The position numbers and the translations under genes were made by a program. Shown here piece by piece: positions 60,401 through 64,000 of a stretch of 64,000 bases of DNA. Within the stretch, counting starts at the first letter, position 1; the number at the start of each line of letters is the position of its first letter. The stretch lies in contig CM017573.1 of assembly GCA_007844125.1 (NCBI GenBank), positions 2,580,283 to 2,644,282 of the forward strand, in the 5' to 3' direction. Under the pieces are notes generated by a model. That model searched no databases and was not told the DNA's origin. It saw only the letters and a list, made by a program, of their open reading frames with translations. The stretch is from Sinonovacula constricta (lineage: Eukaryota > Mollusca > Bivalvia > Cardiida > Solecurtidae).

Positions 60401-60560
60401 TTCTGTCCTGCCCCGAGTTGGTTGATGAGGCCCGGTATAGAGGAGATGTTCAGGTTGGACGAGCCCATGTTAGACACGGGCGTTGAACTATACCCTCCTG
60501 ATGGCGTCCCACCCGACCGGTGACTGGTTGGGGTACTGCCCGGCGAGTCTAGGTCATCAT
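51267..60560 (-). CDS. WAC: WAC, WW domain-containing adaptor with coiled coil, C-terminal six exons
   Basis: Exons in transcription order: 60560-60378, 60024-59956, 56271-55602, 53822-53645, 51920-51793 and 51411-51267 (stop TAG at 51269-51267). All borders are GT-AG with compatible phases, giving 456 residues. Recognition rests on the conserved end: HVTGWPAEHVDRQARLYGEE, then LGSMISSQVSVELKRARSLV, VRVEEIQATLHEQ and LFLEQQIAELENM, the WAC coiled coil. Upstream exons are low complexity: Ser/Pro/Gly, Gln/His-rich runs and Gly clusters. In animals WAC bridges RNF20/RNF40 to RNA polymerase II for histone H2B ubiquitination; the WW domain needed for that lies beyond the right edge. The tail after the coiled coil (about 30 Ser/Thr/Pro/Ala residues) is an extension relative to vertebrate WAC as I recall it. 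Confidence 0.92.
51793..51920 (-). CDS. WAC: WAC coiled-coil exon
   Basis: Encodes ARLYGEESLKLGSMISSQVS through SLVRVEEIQATLHEQ, the most conserved part of WAC. Donor gtgagt. Confidence 0.94.
52182..53375. mobile_element. piggyBac-like non-autonomous element, about 1.2 kb, in a WAC intron
   Basis: Flanked on both sides by TTAA (52178-52181 and 53376-53379). The left end ctcattgtaccctaatgac and minus-strand right end ctcattgtgccctacagc are alike over the first 13 bases with one mismatch. No transposase frame. A TTAA duplication is the hallmark of piggyBac integration. Confidence 0.75.
53645..53822 (-). CDS. WAC: WAC exon with WPAEH motif
   Basis: Encodes VDPDMFTSP and onwards, SLSQYYNEALVSHVTGWPAE and HVDRQ, the start of the conserved WAC C-terminal domain. 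Two possible acceptors six bases apart (ggcag and ctgcag) both keep frame. Confidence 0.92.
53990..54135. repeat. degenerate minisatellite, left part
   Basis: Repeats of gtcaatacacttagatacccagtaaat and agatcagttacccagt. The same repeat continues after the element at 54140-54975. Located in a WAC intron. Confidence 0.7.
54140..54975. mobile_element. 'pearl'-like element with internal tandem repeats, in a WAC intron
   Basis: Ends cgctcacctgaggacac (left) and gtgctgaggtgagc (right) are inverted. Inside are about five diverged copies of a unit of roughly 120-150 bp carrying gtttggtgaagattgggct, aaatgtggtctct, gttcacaagctttt, gacctagtgaccta and ccatgtgacccaataa. The right end reads aatgttgacacaggacacaa. 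This architecture, short inverted ends around a tandem core, resembles the bivalve 'pearl' repeats. The 105-codon minus frame inside is not a gene. Confidence 0.7.
54976..55330. repeat. degenerate minisatellite, right part
   Basis: About nine diverged copies of the cagtcaatacactta and acccagtaaatcaagatcag unit also seen at 53990-54135, implying that the pearl-like element interrupted an existing array. Confidence 0.7.
55602..56271 (-). CDS. WAC: WAC large exon, Gln/His-rich
   Basis: About 223 codons with runs of Gln/His (LHQQQLHQQQLQQQQQ), then Ser/Pro/Thr-rich sequence and Gly clusters (GGGGVCPGGGG). Low-complexity, presumably disordered. The 90-codon Asp/Glu/Ala-rich frame on the opposite strand (55990-56262) is its shadow. 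Confidence 0.9.
56453..57486. mobile_element. hAT-like element, about 1.03 kb, in a WAC intron
   Basis: The left end caggattttcccttgaaatt and minus-strand right end cagggttttccctgacgcac form imperfect inverted ends. aactta lies directly outside both (56447-56452 and 57487-57492). No transposase frame of useful size. The cagg(g)ttttccc terminus fits hAT, but a 6-bp repeat is shorter than the expected 8. Confidence 0.6.
57487..57542. repeat. 56-bp near-perfect palindrome
   Basis: The arm aacttatttacatagtgatt plus tctata, a four-base loop caca, then the inverse arm; one mismatch in 26 pairs. It abuts the right end of the hAT-like element. Confidence 0.9.
57562..58416 (-). mobile_element. LINE fragment: RNase H-like region, C-terminal knuckle and 3'UTR
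   Basis: Minus strand: HVRTVLVKLQSL and ISLCWLPSHVGI (the conserved end of LINE RNase H domains), then after a frameshift EDADKSAKSASFLTETDLCI and LTRCRIGHTRLAHSYLLKRE, a second shift, and CVPCQEPLTVNHILLQC, ending NEINILKKL at 57807. The 3'UTR runs to gccgtagaacccaaataaat. At least two frameshifts: a dead copy of a Jockey/I-type LINE. It lies in a WAC intron. Confidence 0.82.
58417..58480 (-). repeat. SINE tail fragment
   Basis: tttgtttattgggtttatca matches the 3' end of the SINEs at 24150 and 59053. Only the tail is present. Confidence 0.55.
58530..58690 (+). repeat. dispersed repeat copy 1
   Basis: gcaccgacacagt, cagctaattttggtcgagga and agactccagatttatgtaa match the segment at about 60830-60950 (gctaattattggaggaggaa, gaccccagacgtatgta) in the same order and orientation. 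Confidence 0.55.
59053..59342 (-). mobile_element. tRNA-derived SINE, head truncated
   Basis: Same family as 24150-24470: minus-strand cagtagagcgttggctcc, B box gggttcgatccc, body ggtatagct and gtatcatgccagttgttca, and tail ccaataaacaaac. The first bases of the tRNA-like head are missing. In a WAC intron. Confidence 0.75.
59956..60024 (-). CDS. WAC: WAC exon (second in window)
   Basis: Short exon ARQTLQKLQQALSRQIAVHL and onwards, a helical stretch. Acceptor ttatttcag, donor gtcagt, phase 1 on both sides. Confidence 0.82.
60378..60560 (-). CDS. WAC: WAC exon (first in window)
   Basis: Encodes DDLDSPGSTPTSHRSGG and onwards to SSIPGLINQLGAGQNNQDLT, a Ser/Pro/Gly linker. Enters with two bases and exits with one base of split codons; donor gtacag. 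Confidence 0.85.
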
Positions 60561-60829
60561 CTGGAATTTAACAGAAACATCAGACATTTTGTTTTGCGTT
60601 TTAAGGGCAATATTTAAGTAGCTTGTTGAACTTTATTTGAAACCACATTCTTAAGCGACGCATTTCAAAAACAAAACAACAATCATCGTCTGCTTTTGAA
60701 TAGAGTATTTTGTCACTTTAAGCAGCCGTTGCTGGAAAAAGTCATACTGCAAACTTTATTTGTTTATGCTGCTTTAATGATACTTTGAATAATGTAAGTT
60801 GTTACGTTTTAATTTATATTTTTGTTGCA

Positions 60830-60950
60830 TCGCACCAAAAAAATAACAGTCATACTGGCAAAGTCCTGCTAATTATTGGAGGAGGAAGACCCCAGACGTA
60901 TGTATCAGCTAAAAGACTTCTTCATATGAAAGACCTTGAGCCAACAATGA
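60830..60950 (+). repeat. dispersed repeat copy 2
   Basis: Diverged partner of the repeat at 58530-58690. Upstream of the first WAC exon in the window, so also intronic. Confidence 0.5.
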
Positions 60951-61728
60951 CTTAAAGCCTTGCAGTCAGGGACTGAGGGGTTGCACAATTCTCTGACTGC
61001 TCGTCTAAAGGCAACCACTCAAGGGTGTTTTAAGGGTGACAAACAGACCCTCATGGCCTTGGGTGCTACTTTTCCACATTGTCTTTTCATAACAGTTACC
61101 ACTGTCACAGACTTAAGACTGCTTTAGGCTGAGATAAGTCAATAGGATAGTGTTCTCTCTTCCATGGGTGACAGTTGGAAAATTTGACAATCCTGAAAGG
61201 ATCCCAGCAAAACTCCAGGATTTAAGCAAAACTAAGAGGCTAGAAATGCTTATTTCTGATTAGTAAAGTGTGTATTACATGCTATTTTTTACCAATATTA
61301 AGATAACTGACTGCAATAAAATATATTTCATTAACTTATTCTTTATATCTTCAGTAGATGGCTGTACAAAGTCCTCAAATATCTTTAAAGCATAATCCAA
61401 CATATAATGAATCCAACAGCCTTCAAAACATAACTCATCATTATCATGTTAAAAAGAGAAAATCATCTCATTTTTTTGAACTTATAGTTATTATAAGCAC
61501 CATGTTATGAAAGTACATTTGTATTTACACTTTTGGAATAAATGACTTGATAGTTGCAATAGAAGTTCTTGCAGAGTGTTGCATATTACCATGAAGCCAG
61601 TTCTTATAGCTCAATTTGCATACAAACATATAATCTAAGTAATGAGTAGATAGTTGCATGAAAAACAGCCCTCAATTATTGTCATCTATATGTAGCAAAA
61701 CAATCAACACTTCCGTTGAGGCCTGTTG

Positions 61729-64000
61729 TTACTCGATGTGCTAAGAGCAATATCAAAAAATTGTCTGACTGACTCAATGTGCTAAGAGCAATATCACAAA
61801 ACTATTTGACTGACTCGATGTGCTCAGAGCAATATCACAAAACTATTTGACTGACTTGATGTGCTAAGACCAATATCACAAAACTATTTGACTGACTCAA
61901 TGTGCTAAGAGCAACATTACAAAACTATTTGACTGACTTGATGTGCTAAGAGCAATATCACAAAACTATTTGACTGACTCAATGTGCTACTATTTGACTG
62001 ACTTGATGTGCTAAGAGCAATATCAAAAAACTATTTGACTGACTCGATGTGCTAAAAGCAGTATCACAAAACTATTTTACTGACTCAATGCGCTAACAGC
62101 AACATTACAAAACTATTTGACTGATTCAATGTGCTAAGAGCAATATCACAAAACAATTTGACTGACTTGATGTGCTAAGAGCAATATCATAAAACTATTT
62201 GACTGACTTGAAGTGCTAAGAGCAGTATCACAAAACTATGCGACTGACTCGATTTGCTAAGAGCAACATTGCAAAACTATTTGACTGACTCGATGTGCTC
62301 AGAGCAATATCACAAAACTATCTGACTGACTCGATGTGCTGACAGCAATATCACAAAACTATCTGACTGACTTGATGTGCTAAGACCAATATCACAAATT
62401 ATTTGACTGACTTGATGTGCTAAGACCAATATCACAAAACTATTTGACTGACGCAATGTGCTAAGAGCAATATCACAAAACTATTTGACTGACTCGATGT
62501 GCTGAGAGCAATATCACAAAACTATTTGACTGACTCAATATGCTAAGAGCAAAATCACAAAACTTTGTGTCTGACTTGATGTGCTGAGAGCAGTATTACA
62601 AAACTATTTGACTGACTTGATGTGCTAAGAGTAATATCACAAAACTATTTGACAGACTCAATGTGCTTAGAGCAATTTTACAAAACTATTTGACTGACTC
62701 AATGTGCTGAGAGCAATATCACAAAACTAAGTGACTGACTCGATGTGCTGAGAGCAATATCACAAAACTATTTGACTGACTCGATGTGCTAAGAGCAGTT
62801 TCACAAAACTATTTGACTGACTTGATGTGCTGAGAGCAATATCACAAAACTGTTTGACTGACTCGATGTGCTGACAGCAAAATCACAAAACTATTTGACT
62901 GACTCGATGTGCTGACAGCAATATCACAAAACTATGTGACTGACTCAATGTGCTAAGAGCAATATCAAAAAACTATTTGACTGACTCGATGTGCTAAGAG
63001 CAGTATCACAAAACTATTTTACTGACTCAATGTGCTAAGAGCAATATCACAAAACAATTTGACTGACTTGATGTGCTAAGAGCAATATCATAAAACTATT
63101 TGACTGACTTGATGTGCTCAGAGCAATATCACAAAACTATTTGACTGACTTGATGTGCTAAGAGCATTATCGCAAAACTATTTGACTGACTTGATGTGCT
63201 GAGAGCAATATCACAAAACTGTTTGACTGACTCGATGTGCTGACAGCAAAATCACAAAACTATTTGACTGACTCGATGTGCTGACAGCAATATCACAAAA
63301 CTATGTGACTGACTCAATGTGCTAAGAGCAATATCAAAAAACTATTTGACTGACTCGATGTGCTAAGAGCAGTATCACAAAACTATTTTACTGACTCAAT
63401 GTGCTAAGAGCAATATCACAAAACAATTTGACTGACTTGATGTGCTAAGAGCAATATCATAAAACTATTTGACTGACTTGATGTGCTCAGAGCAATATCA
63501 CAAAACTATTTGACTGACTTGATGTGCTAAGAGCATTATCGCAAAACTATTTGACTGACTTGATGTGCTAAGACCAATATCACAAAACTATGTGACTGAC
63601 TCAATGTGCTAAGAGCAACATTACAAAATTATTTGACTGACTCGATGTGCTAAGAGCAACATTACAAAACTATTTGACTGACTTGATGTGCTAAGAGCAA
63701 TATCACAAAACTATTTGACTGACTCAATGAGCTACTATTTGACTGACTCGATGTGCTAAGAGCAATATCACAAAACTATCTGACTGACTCGATGTGCTGA
63801 CAGCAATATCACAAAACTATTTGACTGACTCGATGTGCTGACAGCAATATCACAAAACTATGTGACTGACTCGATGTGCTGACAGCAATATCACCAACTT
63901 ATTTGACTGACTCGATGTGCTGAGAGCAATATCACAAAACTATTTGACTGACTCGATGTGCTAAGAGCAATATCACAAAACTATTTGACTGACTCAATGT
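61729..64000. repeat. 41-bp tandem array with higher-order structure (satellite D)
   Basis: About 55 copies of a 41-bp unit: ctatttgactgactcgatgt, gctaagagcaatatcacaaa, a. It continues past the window end. Variants (gactcaatg, gacttgatg, gctgacagc, agcagtatc, aacattac) recur in blocks; one set repeats at 369 bp (9 units). Two shortened 24-bp units occur near 61986 and 63731. The array lies in the WAC intron upstream of the exon at 60560 or in flanking DNA. Confidence 0.96.

Overview
This window looks like nuclear DNA of a bivalve or another lophotrochozoan invertebrate. It is AT-rich, the genes are split by GT-AG introns of 0.5-4 kb, and there are many SINEs, LINE fragments, short inverted-repeat transposons and minisatellites. 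One gene encodes a secreted F-type lectin, a family common in molluscs. The species cannot be named from sequence reading alone.

Three protein-coding genes could be rebuilt exon by exon, with intron phases that agree at every junction. (1) 15627-23533 (+): four exons, 242 aa, a secreted protein with an Apple/PAN-like module followed by an F-type (fucose-binding) lectin domain. (2) 36881-44477 (+): nine exons, 360 aa, an apparently complete LETM1-domain protein of the LETMD1 type (mitochondrial inner membrane). (3) 51267-60560 (-): the last six exons of WAC, the WW-domain adaptor with coiled coil. Its N-terminal WW-domain exons lie beyond the right edge. LETMD1 and WAC are convergent, about 6.8 kb apart. 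I see no functional link between the three genes.

The rest is mostly repeats. There are four unrelated tandem arrays: a 32-bp unit (1-1040), a 55-bp unit (9951-13748), a 36-bp unit (24528-24576 and 28791-29698) and a 41-bp unit (61729 to the window end). The 55-bp and 41-bp arrays show higher-order periodicity (440/550 bp and 369 bp). A 5'-truncated L1/Tx1-like LINE with a 1157-codon open frame and a long poly(A) tail (24577-28790) lies inside the 36-bp array, flanked by copies of array sequence.

Non-autonomous DNA transposons were recognised by inverted ends plus target duplications: hAT-like at 1171, 21080, 33794, 36387 and 56453; mariner-like at 35289; pogo/Tigger-like at 46315; piggyBac-like (TTAA) at 52182; and a 'pearl'-like element with internal tandem repeats at 54140. 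tRNA-derived SINE copies or heads are at 17122, 24150, 36065, 41014 and 59053. Older LINE 3' ends are at 8085 and 57562.

I found no rRNA, intact tRNA, CRISPR or operon-like structure. The strongest new-looking observations are structural: satellite higher-order repeats, transposons nested in satellites, and the two-module lectin. I do not see a previously undescribed enzymatic or defence system.
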